Under the pieces are notes generated by a model, which was not told the origin of the DNA, made no database searches, and saw nothing but the letters and a program-made list of their open reading frames with translations. From NCBI GenBank assembly GCA_934504345.1, contig CAKSVR010000006.1:1-64000 (forward strand): a stretch of 64,000 nucleotides of DNA, in the 5' to 3' direction. Origin of the DNA: an uncultured Agathobaculum sp. Its GTDB lineage: Bacteria; Bacillota; Clostridia; Oscillospirales; Butyricicoccaceae. Both the position numbers and the translations under genes were made by a program. This document shows positions 1 through 7,454 of this stretch, in pieces (the stretch's first letter is position 1; each line of letters begins with the position of its first letter).

Positions 1-242
1 TTGAAAAATATTTTTAATCGTGCACAAAATAGAGTTTCAGTTTTTGTGCTATATGCTAATATCTTATCAAAACGCCGATGAAAACCGCTTTCGAGGTTAG
101 GGGGAGAGGAACGAAATCCGCGCCGCCCGCGTCTTTCCTCTCCCCCTGTCCGGTTGTGTATAACTTCCTGCGGCAGTTACACACAGCCGGGCTGCCCCCC
201 CTCACCATTCTCGCGGCAGCGAGCAGAGAGAAAAGTAATACT
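1..242. other. Intergenic, no gene supported
   Basis: No convincing coding region. Positions 100-111 and 135-146 form a perfect 12-bp inverted repeat (arm GGGGGAGAGGAA) with a GC-rich loop. It is not followed by a T-run on either strand, so it is not a normal intrinsic terminator. Function unknown. Confidence 0.5.
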
Positions 243-293
243 ACAAAACAAGACCCAGAGTACCGCATCCCAAACTGCCTGTACTCCGGGTCT
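243..293 (-). terminator. Leftward terminator of the FGE-like gene
   Basis: Inverted repeat 251-263 / 281-293 (AGACCCAGAGTAC against GTACTCCGGGTCT, one mismatch) followed on the minus strand by TGTTTTGTAG. It lies just past the TAA at 307, not past the TGA at 592, which suggests that the original gene ended at 307. Confidence 0.6.
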
Positions 294-306
294 ACTATGT
301 GTTTGT

Positions 307-591
307 TTACTGTTTCGGAATCAAAACCGAAATCGCGCCCGCGCCGTTATAATATTTCCGACTGGACAGCTTTTCGGTCGTAATCAGATAATGATACTCC
401 GTACCGTCCACCACAGTGCGGTAGGTATACGATGCCCCGCGGACCTCCTTCGGCGTGGAGAGCATATTGGCATCCGGATGATAGCGGTAGATGTAGTAGG
501 TTTCCGTACCGTCGCGCACCTGCCACGAAAGGGTCAGACTGCCGTTGTCATATGCCGCCGACACCGGAACGGCTTCTTCAGGTGCATCTCC
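307..591 (-). pseudogene. Severed C-terminal fibronectin III-like segment
   Basis: This stretch continues the reading frame of the upstream gene (592-1863) after an in-frame TGA at 592-594. It reads GDAPEEAVPVSAAYDNGSLT, then a domain with SLTLSWQ, YYIYRY and EYHYLITT, the strand pattern of a fibronectin III fold, and ends in TAA at 307. No ribosome binding site precedes the first internal ATG (codon at 562-564), so independent translation is unlikely. I read it as the original C-terminus of the secreted protein, cut off by a nonsense change or reached only by readthrough. Confidence 0.6.
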
Positions 592-1863
592 TCAGGCTAC
601 GCCGACGCTGTTTTCCGGCGATACGTTGTCAGCAATCTCCACATAGGATATGGGCTGTACGATATACCGGTGCGTACTGCCGGATTCCAGTCCGTCAAAC
701 ACCGCCGAGGTGTCCTTGGTGATACCCAGCATCTTCACCAGACCGGTCTGCTCGAAATACTCGAACAGCTGATATTCGGTCGCCCTGTCCACCGCCTGCC
801 AGTGCAGCGTGATGCTGTCCGGCGTGGTCGAGGTGGCCGACACGCCCGGAGACATCAGCGTCGCCAGCTCGACCTTCTGCTCGGGTTCCTCGCCGTTTTT
901 CACCTGAATGACGCGGAAACCAACATTCTCATAGCCGTGTGCGCTGTCACGTCCCTCTTTTCGGTATTCGGTGCGGCAGTCGGTGCGCTTGGAGTTCCAC
1001 GCGCCGCCCTTGACACCCAGCTTGCTGTCCTCGCGCACAGTGGAAGTCCACTCCCACACGTTGCCCCAGAAATCGACCGCGCCGTGTGCGCCGCGCGTAA
1101 CCTTGGCGTATTCCTCGACCGAGGTACGTCCGTCGTTCACACCGCAGTTGAAATCCGCGTCCTTTGGCATATGGCCGGCGGCAAGCTCCCATTCGCTCTC
1201 GTTTGGCAGACGGTAGGTGTTCACGCCGTCCTGCTCAGTCAGCCATGCACAGTAGGCATCGGCATCTGCGGCGGACACAAAGTTAACCGGAAAATCGTCC
1301 TCACCGGCGGGATAAGCGCCGTTTTCCCAGTTGGACGGTGCGGTATAGCCGGTCGCGCTGACAAATGCGGCATACTGCGCGTTCGTGACCGGCGTGCGGC
1401 CCGCATAAATGCTCTCACCGGCACCCATGACCGGAATATAATCGTACTGGTACGCGTTCGCGATCTTCCATTTGAGCAGGCGCGGGTCGGTAAAGCGCAG
1501 CATACTGCTGTTGATGCGGTTCCAGTAGGTTTCGTACATTTCCTGCACGATCTCCTCCATCTCCGCGACTTTATCCTCGCCGCCGGGCTTTCCTGCGGTT
1601 TCCTCTTTGAGTTCCGCGAGTTTCTCTTCCTTGCGGTCGAGCACGGCATTGTAGTTCTCAATCACGATGTCGCGCAGATTGAGGTAATTTTCCTCGGTCG
1701 GCTTGCGCTGATACAGCGAGATAAGCTGCTTGGTCTCAGCGGTCAGTTCGGGCTGCTCTTTCTCGATGAAGTCACTGTGCTCGAACATATCGGATGCACC
1801 GGCCGCCGGTATCAACTGCACGGCCAGCAGCGCCGCACAGAGCGCACTTGTAATTCGTTTCAT
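592..1863 (-). CDS. Secreted formylglycine-generating-enzyme-like protein (SUMF1 domain plus FN3)
   Basis: 423 residues. An N-terminal signal peptide (MKRITSALCAALLAVQLIPA) is followed by a helical region with EKLAELKEE, then a SUMF1/FGE-sulfatase domain at about residues 135-290. Family hallmarks are VTNAQYAAFVSATGY, YRLPNESEWELAA, GNVWEWTS, VKGGAWNS and the terminal GFRVIQ. The two cysteines of active FGE enzymes are not evident, so a structural or binding role is as likely as catalysis. A fibronectin III-like domain follows (ITLHWQAVDRATEYQLFEY). An in-frame TGA then stops translation, although similar FN3 sequence continues downstream. The start is supported by an AGGAGAG site 5 bases before ATG. 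A SigI-type promoter lies directly upstream. Confidence 0.85.
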   Translation of the reverse strand: MKRITSALCAALLAVQLIPAAGASDMFEHSDFIEKEQPELTAETKQLISLYQRKPTEENYLNLRDIVIENYNAVLDRKEEKLAELKEETAGKPGGEDKVAEMEEIVQEMYETYWNRINSSMLRFTDPRLLKWKIANAYQYDYIPVMGAGESIYAGRTPVTNAQYAAFVSATGYTAPSNWENGAYPAGEDDFPVNFVSAADADAYCAWLTEQDGVNTYRLPNESEWELAAGHMPKDADFNCGVNDGRTSVEEYAKVTRGAHGAVDFWGNVWEWTSTVREDSKLGVKGGAWNSKRTDCRTEYRKEGRDSAHGYENVGFRVIQVKNGEEPEQKVELATLMSPGVSATSTTPDSITLHWQAVDRATEYQLFEYFEQTGLVKMLGITKDTSAVFDGLESGSTHRYIVQPISYVEIADNVSPENSVGVA

Positions 1864-1897
1864 GGTTTCTCTCCTGTTTTTCAGTTTGTGTTGATAG

Positions 1898-1925
1898 ATA
1901 CGCGCCGCAAATCCTCCGGTGGGGG
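1898..1925 (-). promoter_or_regulatory. Candidate SigI promoter of the FGE-like gene
   Basis: On the minus strand CCCCCA (1920-1925) is followed after 17 bases by CGTAT (1898-1902), about 35 bases before the start codon. C-rich -35 and CG(A/T)A -10 elements are known for SigI of Bacillus and Clostridium; that this sigma factor uses it is inferred from the neighbouring sigI gene and three matching sites. Confidence 0.55.
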
Positions 1926-1939
1926 GACTGCGTAAAAAT

Positions 1940-3187
1940 TTACTGTATCAGCCAGTCGACAAGCGCCGCGCCGTCCTCCAGCCACGCGGTCCGCAGGACA
2001 CCCACATGGTCGGTGTCCGCGAATACGGTCAGCTTGGCGTTTGCATTCCGCTCTTGCAGCGCCGCGATGAACTGCTCGGCGGATTCCGGCTTTACCACCC
2101 TGTCCGCGTCTCCGGCAAAGGTCCGGATCGGCATATCGCTGAGTGCGGCAAGCGTTTCTGCTGTGGTCTGGATACTGCCGCTCATCGGCGCAATGCGGCT
2201 GAACACCTCCGGGTGCAGCAGGGCAATGTCCCATGTGCCCGTGCCGCCCATGCTGTGTCCGGTCAGGCTGATACGGCTGCGGTCGATTTTGTTTTCCGTA
2301 CAGATTTTGTCGATGAGCGACATAACGGTATCGTCCGCCGCTTTCCAGCCGTTCTGGTCGGCGGACAGCTGCGGAATGAGCACATAGGCGGGAATTTCAC
2401 CGAGCGTTCCCTCTGCAAGGTACTGCGGAAAACCGTCTGTCGTCGTCAGAATAGACAGGTCACTGCCTTTTCCGTGTCCGCCGTGCAGATAGACGATCAG
2501 CGGCATATCCGCCTTCGCATTTGCGGGCGTGTACAGCAGATAGCCCATCGAGCTGTACTGTCCCTCGGTCAATGTTGACTGGGTTGCGGTTTCCTGCGGA
2601 TAATACGCATTCAGCCAATAGGCAATTTCAGCGCGGCTGGCCGGTGCACACAGATCGAGCGTACCGAAAGCAAAGGTAAACAGTCCGTGTGTATTCGCCC
2701 ATGCACAGGCTTCTGACGCCCACGAACAGCCGTTTTTTGTGCTGACCGCGCCGACACCGATGTCGGTTTTGTCCTCTGCGGTGCGGTAAAATACGGTGGC
2801 AAGCTGTTCGCGCGTAATTGCATTCGCCGGACGGAAGCTGCCGTCCGGGTAGCCGTTGAACAGACCGTTTTCCACGCTCCACGCCAGACCGTCCGCGTAC
2901 CAGCTTGCAGAATCGGTATCAATGAAATCTGCACTGCCGTTCGGTGCAGGACTGCCTTCGATGCGCCAGAGTATCGTTGCGAGCATAGCGCGGGTCAGGT
3001 TGCCGTCCGGCGTGAAGCGGCTGCCGCCGGTGCCGTTCAGCCAGCCGTTTTCGGTCACATTCTCGACCGCATCACAGTACCATGCGGATGGTTCAACATC
3101 GGTGAACGAAGCCGCCGCCGCAGACACGTTCAACGACGAAATCAGCAGACTTGAGGCCAGTAATAAATGTGGAAATTTAATCTTCAT
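1940..3187 (-). CDS. SLH-domain cell-surface esterase (alpha/beta hydrolase)
   Basis: 415 residues from the ATG at 3187, chosen because GAAAGGA precedes it and a signal peptide follows (MKIKFPHLLLASSLLISSLN). Three S-layer-homology repeats fill about residues 28-200: FTDVEPSAWYCDAVENVTENG with LTRAMLATILWR, then WYADGLAWSVENGLFNGYPD with ITREQLATVFYR, then a third ending ASRAEIAYWLNAY. The C-terminal half is an alpha/beta hydrolase of the esterase/PHB-depolymerase type: oxyanion region VYLHGGHGKG, nucleophile elbow GHSMGG, probable acid in FAGDADRVV and histidine in DTDHVG. The protein is predicted to be secreted, bound to wall polymers through SLH and to hydrolyse an ester there. Substrate unknown. 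Confidence 0.88.
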   Translation of the reverse strand: MKIKFPHLLLASSLLISSLNVSAAAASFTDVEPSAWYCDAVENVTENGWLNGTGGSRFTPDGNLTRAMLATILWRIEGSPAPNGSADFIDTDSASWYADGLAWSVENGLFNGYPDGSFRPANAITREQLATVFYRTAEDKTDIGVGAVSTKNGCSWASEACAWANTHGLFTFAFGTLDLCAPASRAEIAYWLNAYYPQETATQSTLTEGQYSSMGYLLYTPANAKADMPLIVYLHGGHGKGSDLSILTTTDGFPQYLAEGTLGEIPAYVLIPQLSADQNGWKAADDTVMSLIDKICTENKIDRSRISLTGHSMGGTGTWDIALLHPEVFSRIAPMSGSIQTTAETLAALSDMPIRTFAGDADRVVKPESAEQFIAALQERNANAKLTVFADTDHVGVLRTAWLEDGAALVDWLIQ

Positions 3188-3220
3188 AGGAATCCTTTCT
3201 TTCTGTATTGCTGTTCCTAT

Positions 3221-3249
3221 ATACGATCCATGTCTGACTGAATTGGGGG
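3221..3249 (-). promoter_or_regulatory. Candidate SigI promoter of the SLH esterase
   Basis: Minus strand: CCCCCA (3244-3249), 18-base spacer, CGTAT (3221-3225), 34 bases before the start codon. Same form as the sites at 1898, 3281 and 5935. Confidence 0.55.
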
Positions 3250-3280
3250 GCTGTTCCGAAAAATATTTTTTTGCCGCTCT

Positions 3281-3310
3281 CCCCCAAAATTCCGGAACAA
3301 CGCTGCGTAT
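3281..3310 (+). promoter_or_regulatory. Candidate SigI promoter of the coiled-coil secreted protein
   Basis: CCCCCA (3281-3286), 19-base spacer, CGTAT (3306-3310), 54 bases before the ATG at 3364. It diverges from the SLH esterase site, so one 60-bp stretch carries two matching promoters on opposite strands. Confidence 0.55.
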
Positions 3311-3363
3311 GATACAACAGCAGGTGCAAACCGCCTGCAAAACAACAACAGGAGGAATTTATC

Positions 3364-3888
3364 ATGAAGGCAAACAAATGGATTTCGATGGCAATGGCAC
3401 TGACAATGACCGCCGGAAGCGGCGCGACCGCCTATGCAGCTGAACTGGAAACGCCGGAAGAACCTTCCGTTCCCGCGGCAGAGCAGCCCGCAGAGCAGAC
3501 TGATACCGCTGCGGTGGTTGAAGATATGATCAGCCAGCTGGAGGAGGATCTCGCGGCGGATGAAACGCAGGCAGACGAGATCGCTGCCGAAACCGAAAAA
3601 ACCGTCCCGGCAGAAACGGAAGATACGGAAGCCGCCCCCGCAGAGCAGAAGCCGTATACGGCAGAACATCAGGCACGCCTGGAGCAGAAGGCGCTTAAAA
3701 TCGAGCTGGCGCGTCAGCTGCGGGAAAACCGTCTTGCCGACAAGCAGGCACGCATTGCGCTGCTCGACCGTCTGAAGGAGCTGCACGCAGCGCTGGAGGG
3801 TCAGGAAATGCAGGACGATGACGAACTGGTCATTGAGCTTCGTTCCATTCAGGAACAGATCAAGGCATACCGCCAGAGCCGCCGTTAA
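3364..3888 (+). CDS. Secreted acidic coiled-coil protein, unknown function
   Basis: 174 residues with a signal peptide (MKANKWISMAMALTMTAGSG, cleavage likely near AYAAE). Residues 25-95 are a low-complexity Glu/Pro/Ala/Thr-rich segment. Residues 100-174 are heptad-like helix (ARLEQKALKIELARQLRENR, then ELHAALEGQEMQDDDELVIE). No catalytic motif and no family recognised. AGGAGGAATTTATC precedes the ATG. Position beside sigI/rsgI and the matching promoter suggest an envelope role under SigI; this is inference. Confidence 0.75.
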   Translation: MKANKWISMAMALTMTAGSGATAYAAELETPEEPSVPAAEQPAEQTDTAAVVEDMISQLEEDLAADETQADEIAAETEKTVPAETEDTEAAPAEQKPYTAEHQARLEQKALKIELARQLRENRLADKQARIALLDRLKELHAALEGQEMQDDDELVIELRSIQEQIKAYRQSRR

Positions 3889-3913
3889 ACGCGGTCGGTT
3901 GATCGAATATCCA

Positions 3914-3984
3914 CACCCCAACCTCATGCTATGAGGCTGGGGGACAAAACGGGAGGTGCAGACAATAATCCGCACCTCCGTTTT
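3914..3984 (+). terminator. Two hairpins after the coiled-coil protein gene
   Basis: CCCCAACCTCAT pairs with ATGAGGCTGGGG around 3916-3942. AAAACGGGAGGTGC (3946-3959) pairs with GCACCTCCGTTTT (3972-3984). The second ends in a T-run and should terminate rightward transcription ahead of sigI. Confidence 0.6.
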
Positions 3985-4076
3985 CGTGCCGCTGCTGTGT
4001 ATATGCTTGACAGAAATCTTGTTTTCTGTTACGTTTATTCCTGTAATGCCGAAATAAGGCAGAACGGAGGGACGAT

Positions 4077-4766
4077 ATGGACGAAACCGAACAGCTCGCG
4101 CAGGCGCAGCAGGATGCACAGGCGCGAGAAACGTTTCTTGCACAAAATGACGAATTTATCCGCCGATGTGCATCCAAGGCGGCAGGGCGTTTTGTAGACG
4201 AGCACGACGATGCGTACTCCGAAGCGCTCATCGCGTTCAACGATGCCGTCACTGCCTATTGTCCCGAAAAGGGTGCGTTTCATGCGTTGGCCGCCACAGC
4301 AATACGAAACCGTGTCACCGACCTTTTACGGCGCGAGTGCAGGAACAGCGGTACTGTTCCGTTCAGTGCACTCGAGGAGCAGAACGACCACGGAGATGCG
4401 GTGCCGTTCGAGATCGCCGACCCGAAACCCATCGTTTCGGATACCGCGCTCGAGATCGACGCGCTGCGGCAGGAGCTGGATGCATTCGGGATCTCCTTCT
4501 TTGATCTGCCAAAGTCCTCGCCCAAGTTCGGGCGCACCAAGCGTGCCTGCATGGAAGTTATCCGCTGGCTGATCGAACAGCCGGAGCGCACAGCAGAAGT
4601 GAAACGGAAGAAGTGTCTGCCAGCCGGTCAGATCATGGCAGAGCTGGGTACCGGCAGCAAGATACTCGAGCGCAACCGCACCTATATCATTGCCGGTATG
4701 CTCATCTGGGCCGGCGAGTACCATATCATGCGGGAATATTTCAATATCGGAAAGGAGGCGCGGTAA
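4077..4766 (+). CDS. sigI: RNA polymerase sigma factor SigI
   Basis: 229 residues, the usual SigI length. Region 2 is recognisable around residues 15-80 (EFIRRCASKAAGRFVDEHDD, SEALIAFNDAV, GAFHALAATAIRNRVTDLLR). The C-terminal SigI-specific DNA-binding region has LPAGQIMAELGTGSKILERN and RTYIIAGMLIWAGEY. SigI directs envelope and polysaccharide-related stress genes in Bacillus and Clostridium. GGAGGGACGAT precedes the ATG. The stop codon lies one base before the ATG of the rsgI-like gene, the standard operon for this pair. TTGACA (about 4008) with a weak TACGTT after 17 bases suggests ordinary sigma-A transcription. Confidence 0.9.
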   Translation: MDETEQLAQAQQDAQARETFLAQNDEFIRRCASKAAGRFVDEHDDAYSEALIAFNDAVTAYCPEKGAFHALAATAIRNRVTDLLRRECRNSGTVPFSALEEQNDHGDAVPFEIADPKPIVSDTALEIDALRQELDAFGISFFDLPKSSPKFGRTKRACMEVIRWLIEQPERTAEVKRKKCLPAGQIMAELGTGSKILERNRTYIIAGMLIWAGEYHIMREYFNIGKEAR

Positions 4767-4767
4767 T

Positions 4768-5877
4768 ATGCAGGGCGTTGTGATGGAAATCAAGGAAAAC
4801 CGCTGTGTTGTGCTCAAAAAGAACGGCACATTTGCGGAGATACCCAACCGGAATTACACGGTCGGGCAGACGGTGACGCTTTCCGGCTCTGCGGTTCGCC
4901 GCAGCCTTTCCCTTGCGGCGTGTCTGGCGGTTGTTTGTCTGGCTGGTGTGGGACACCACCTGTATGTCACGCCGGCAAGCTATATCTATATGGACATCAA
5001 CCCCAGTGTGCGGCTGGATTTGAACTGCTTTGAGCGGGTTATCAATGTTGTGCCGCTGAACGAAGACGCGGAAAAGCTTCTTGCCGATATAACGATTCCA
5101 AAGGGCAAAGCCGAGGACTGCATGAACGCCATCGTATCCGTGTGCCGTGAGCAGGATTATCTGAACGAGAACAACACTGATATTGAGGTCAGCGTGCGCA
5201 CCGACAATGCCAAGCTGGAAACCGCCGTTGAAAATACCTCGGAGAGTATCGCAGAAGAAAATCTTGAGGTTTCCGTATATCAGATTGACGAGAGCGAGAA
5301 CGAAAGCGCTATCGAGCACCATATTTCGGCGAGACGGCTGCGTGCTGTGCGGGCGTATACCGAGCAGTTTGGCGGTACGCTGGACGAGAATCTCAAACAA
5401 CTGCAAAGCCTGACCAGCGACGAGATTTACCAGAAGATCAAGGAAGCCCGCAGTGCGGCTTCCGCTCAGGAGCAGACCATACCGCAAAAGCCGACGCAGC
5501 GCACAGCGAACACCGCGCCTTCCGCACCGACATCGAGCACCGAGAAGTCAGAAACAACGGTAGCACCGAACACCCAGACTACGGAGAAACCCTTTGCGCA
5601 GACTGAAACGCCCGCGCAAAACCAGAGCGACACGCAGAGCAGCGAGTCCACGCAGACGGCAAAGCCGACACAGACACCCAAACCGGCTCCCAATCATCAG
5701 CTTTCCGGACAGCGGCTGGCGGCTATCCGCGCGTACACCGAGCAGTTCGGCGGCACGCTGGAGGAAAACGCACAGCAGCTGCAGGGCGTATCCTCGTCCG
5801 AAATTTACCGGATGATACAGGAAGCGCAGAACGAACAGTCGGACGACACCTCGGAACAGGCTGTATCCGAGCCATAA
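4768..5877 (+). CDS. rsgI: RsgI-like anti-sigma-I factor with duplicated ectodomain repeat
   Basis: 369 residues. The N-terminal RsgI domain (about 1-40: GVVMEIKENRCVVLKKNG) should bind SigI in the cytoplasm. One membrane helix lies at about 45-65 (LSLAACLAVVCLAGVG). Next comes the RsgI juxtamembrane motif YIYMDINPSVRLDLN, where autoproteolysis occurs in characterised homologues. The outer part has an alpha/beta region, then a 40-residue repeat at about 187-226 (RLRAVRAYTEQFGGTLDEN), a Thr/Pro/Gln-rich linker of about 85 residues and a second copy at about 313-352 (RLAAIRAYTEQFGGTLEEN). No carbohydrate-binding domain is seen. The ATG at 4768 follows AAAGGAGGCGCGG and was preferred to the earlier in-frame ATG at 4690, inside sigI. 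Confidence 0.87.
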   Translation: MQGVVMEIKENRCVVLKKNGTFAEIPNRNYTVGQTVTLSGSAVRRSLSLAACLAVVCLAGVGHHLYVTPASYIYMDINPSVRLDLNCFERVINVVPLNEDAEKLLADITIPKGKAEDCMNAIVSVCREQDYLNENNTDIEVSVRTDNAKLETAVENTSESIAEENLEVSVYQIDESENESAIEHHISARRLRAVRAYTEQFGGTLDENLKQLQSLTSDEIYQKIKEARSAASAQEQTIPQKPTQRTANTAPSAPTSSTEKSETTVAPNTQTTEKPFAQTETPAQNQSDTQSSESTQTAKPTQTPKPAPNHQLSGQRLAAIRAYTEQFGGTLEENAQQLQGVSSSEIYRMIQEAQNEQSDDTSEQAVSEP

Positions 5878-5884
5878 AGGCAGC

Positions 5885-5917
5885 AATACTGTCCTCTTGT
5901 GAGGGCGGTATTTTTGC
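5885..5917 (+). terminator. Terminator after rsgI
   Basis: AATACTGTCCTC pairs with GAGGGCGGTATT around a TTGT loop, followed by TTTTGC. Confidence 0.6.
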
Positions 5918-5934
5918 AGAAAATTTTACAGTAT

Positions 5935-5963
5935 CCCCCAAGTTCGACATAAGTCGCTCGTAT
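5935..5963 (+). promoter_or_regulatory. Candidate SigI promoter of the 63-residue protein gene
   Basis: CCCCCA (5935-5940), 18-base spacer, CGTAT (5959-5963), 56 bases before the ATG at 6019. It sits after the rsgI terminator, so the small gene is a separate unit. Confidence 0.55.
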
Positions 5964-6018
5964 TGATAAACAGCATACAAATCCGTTCCTGTGCCGAACG
6001 AAAGGAGAACGATTGCTT

Positions 6019-6210
6019 ATGAACGCTGATGAAATTCTGGAATTGCTCCGTGTAAAGATGAATTGCCGTTTTCTTTCCGATTTGCCCTCGTTGACCGGGG
6101 AACAGCGTGCGCAAATGCTGTTTCTGATTGCGCAACTGCCGCAGAATATCGTAAATTCCAAAGAACTAGAGAAGGTACATCTGTATTTGCATTTGCGTGA
6201 AACAGCGTAA
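6019..6210 (+). CDS. Small protein of unknown function downstream of rsgI
   Basis: 63 residues starting MNADEILELLRVKMNCRFLS; mostly helical, with no signal peptide or membrane segment. The start is fixed by AAAGGAGAA nine bases before the ATG. The SigI-type promoter makes it a candidate member of the SigI regulon. No family recognised. Confidence 0.6.
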   Translation: MNADEILELLRVKMNCRFLSDLPSLTGEQRAQMLFLIAQLPQNIVNSKELEKVHLYLHLRETA

Positions 6211-6775
6211 CGCCAATTCACTGTACGGTATAGTGCAATTATCATTTTCGACCTTACAATGTATCGCTCTTGCAGAAACTCCCACATTTTCTCCGTATTT
6301 TTTCTGTAAAATCCTCATTTATGCACGAGAAATGTTCAAAGTTTTGCGAGATTCGCTGATCTATTCCGATTTGTACCCCCCTGTTAGAGAAAGGGGGTAT
6401 CTATATTTCGGGCGCGGCTGTCGCCGCGCCCTCGGCACCGTTCCGTGCCGTCGGCTTACGCGCTGCACGCCGCCGCGCGGACGGCGCCAATGCGTATAGG
6501 ACCGGTAGATAGCAAAAAGCACGCTCTAAAAAGCGTGCTTTTGTTGTATTTGTTAGCTGCTGTTGCCTGCCGCTGATTGACACCATAATTACACCAATGT
6601 TTGCGGTTCGTACACCTCTAAAACGGTATGAAACTGCACGAACCAAAAAAAGAATGTTTTTCGCATTTTGTAATATGATTTTGAATTATTGATTGAAAAA
6701 TGCGTTTTAGATGCATTTATAAGTTTCAGAATCCGTAAGATTGCTGAAATCGAAAATGCTTCAAAATTCAGAGTA
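6211..6775. other. Long intergenic region with GC-rich hairpins
   Basis: No supported gene. From 6374 to 6490 it holds a chain of hairpins: TACCCCC with GGGGGTA (6374-6399), GGGCGCGGC with GCCGCGCCC (6410-6431) and CGGCAC with GTGCCG (about 6433-6450). A terminator-like stem follows at 6515. The rest is AT-rich and featureless. A structured RNA is possible but unproven. Confidence 0.4.
6515..6546 (+). terminator. Intrinsic terminator
   Basis: AAAAGCACGCT and AGCGTGCTTTT pair around a short A-rich loop, followed by TTGTTGTATTTG. It could end a transcript from the 6019 gene or from the hairpin-rich region before it. Confidence 0.6.
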
Positions 6776-6965
6776 GGAAACCGTAGGTGTCCATCCCTTT
6801 TTTGCGCCCGCCGCGCGTGCGGCCCGTTCCCGCCGTCCGCAGACGGCGAAATCCCCGCCCGGCAACGGCGTATTGCTAACGCAACTCGGTTGCACCAGAG
6901 AATGGCTGCCGAGGAATGGTCTGCCGCCCGGAAACGGCGCAGCGCTGGCGCGCTTCGGCTGCACC
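6776..6965 (+). repeat. Structured repeat family, partial copy R1
   Basis: Matches the right arm of the large repeat seen at 24.6-25.4, 36.0-36.3, 42.1-42.6 and 54.4-55.0 kb: AAACCGTAGGTGT, the CGCCGTCCGCAGACGGCG hairpin, then ACGGCGTATTGCTAACGCAA and the GGCTGCCGAGGAA units. The core and left arm are absent. Confidence 0.75.
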
Positions 6966-6999
6966 TCGCAAAAAACTTTTTCCAAAACGAAAAAACCTC

Positions 7000-7028
7000 T
7001 TGACAAAGGGAGCGATATAAGATAGAAT
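7000..7028 (+). promoter_or_regulatory. Sigma-A promoter of ylxM-ffh
   Basis: TTGACA (7000-7005), 17-base spacer, TAGAAT (7023-7028), about 55 bases before ylxM. Confidence 0.75.
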
Positions 7029-7081
7029 AGTCACGTTCGATGTAAAGGCAAAACACTTTACACTTCGCGGGGAGGATCACC

Positions 7082-7453
7082 ATGAAAGCAACACCGCTTG
7101 AAATGAGCCTGCTGTTCGACTTTTACGGCGAAACCCTGACCGAGAAGCAGCGCGAGCTGTTCGACCTGTATTATAATGAAGACCTTTCGCTCTCCGAGAT
7201 CGCGGAGCACGCGGGCATCACCCGACAGGGTGTGCGCGACAGTGTCAAGCGTGCGGAGCACGCCCTCCACGAGATGGAGGACAAGCTCGGTCTGGTCGCC
7301 CGCTATGGCGATACCGAGCGCTGCGCGGAGGAGCTTCAGAACGAGGTCGAGCATCTGCGTACACTGAACGCCGAACAACTGCACAGTGCCGAGGCGGATA
7401 CGATCGTTTCCCGCATGACGGCGCTGCTCGAACAGCTCAGGCAGGAGGCTTAA
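7082..7453 (+). CDS. ylxM: YlxM-family helix-turn-helix SRP-associated protein
   Basis: 123 residues. The N-terminal part is a sigma-region-4-like helix-turn-helix (LTEKQRELFDLYYNEDLSLS, EIAEHAGITRQGVRDSVKRA), the rest a helical tail. YlxM proteins are encoded next to ffh in Firmicutes and are reported to affect signal recognition particle function. GGGGAGGATCACC precedes the ATG. The TAA is one base from the ffh ATG, indicating translational coupling. Confidence 0.92.
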   Translation: MKATPLEMSLLFDFYGETLTEKQRELFDLYYNEDLSLSEIAEHAGITRQGVRDSVKRAEHALHEMEDKLGLVARYGDTERCAEELQNEVEHLRTLNAEQLHSAEADTIVSRMTALLEQLRQEA

Positions 7454-7454
7454 C

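Noticed and set aside
580..600. TGA at 592-594 as a selenocysteine codon
   Set aside because: Only a four-base stem (CACC/GGTG) lies downstream, not a bacterial SECIS, and the residue position is in an FN3 domain rather than a redox motif.
154..1935. Long open frame of 593 codons on the plus strand
   Set aside because: It is antisense to the FGE-like gene, arising from GC-rich third positions; no SD and no recognisable domain.
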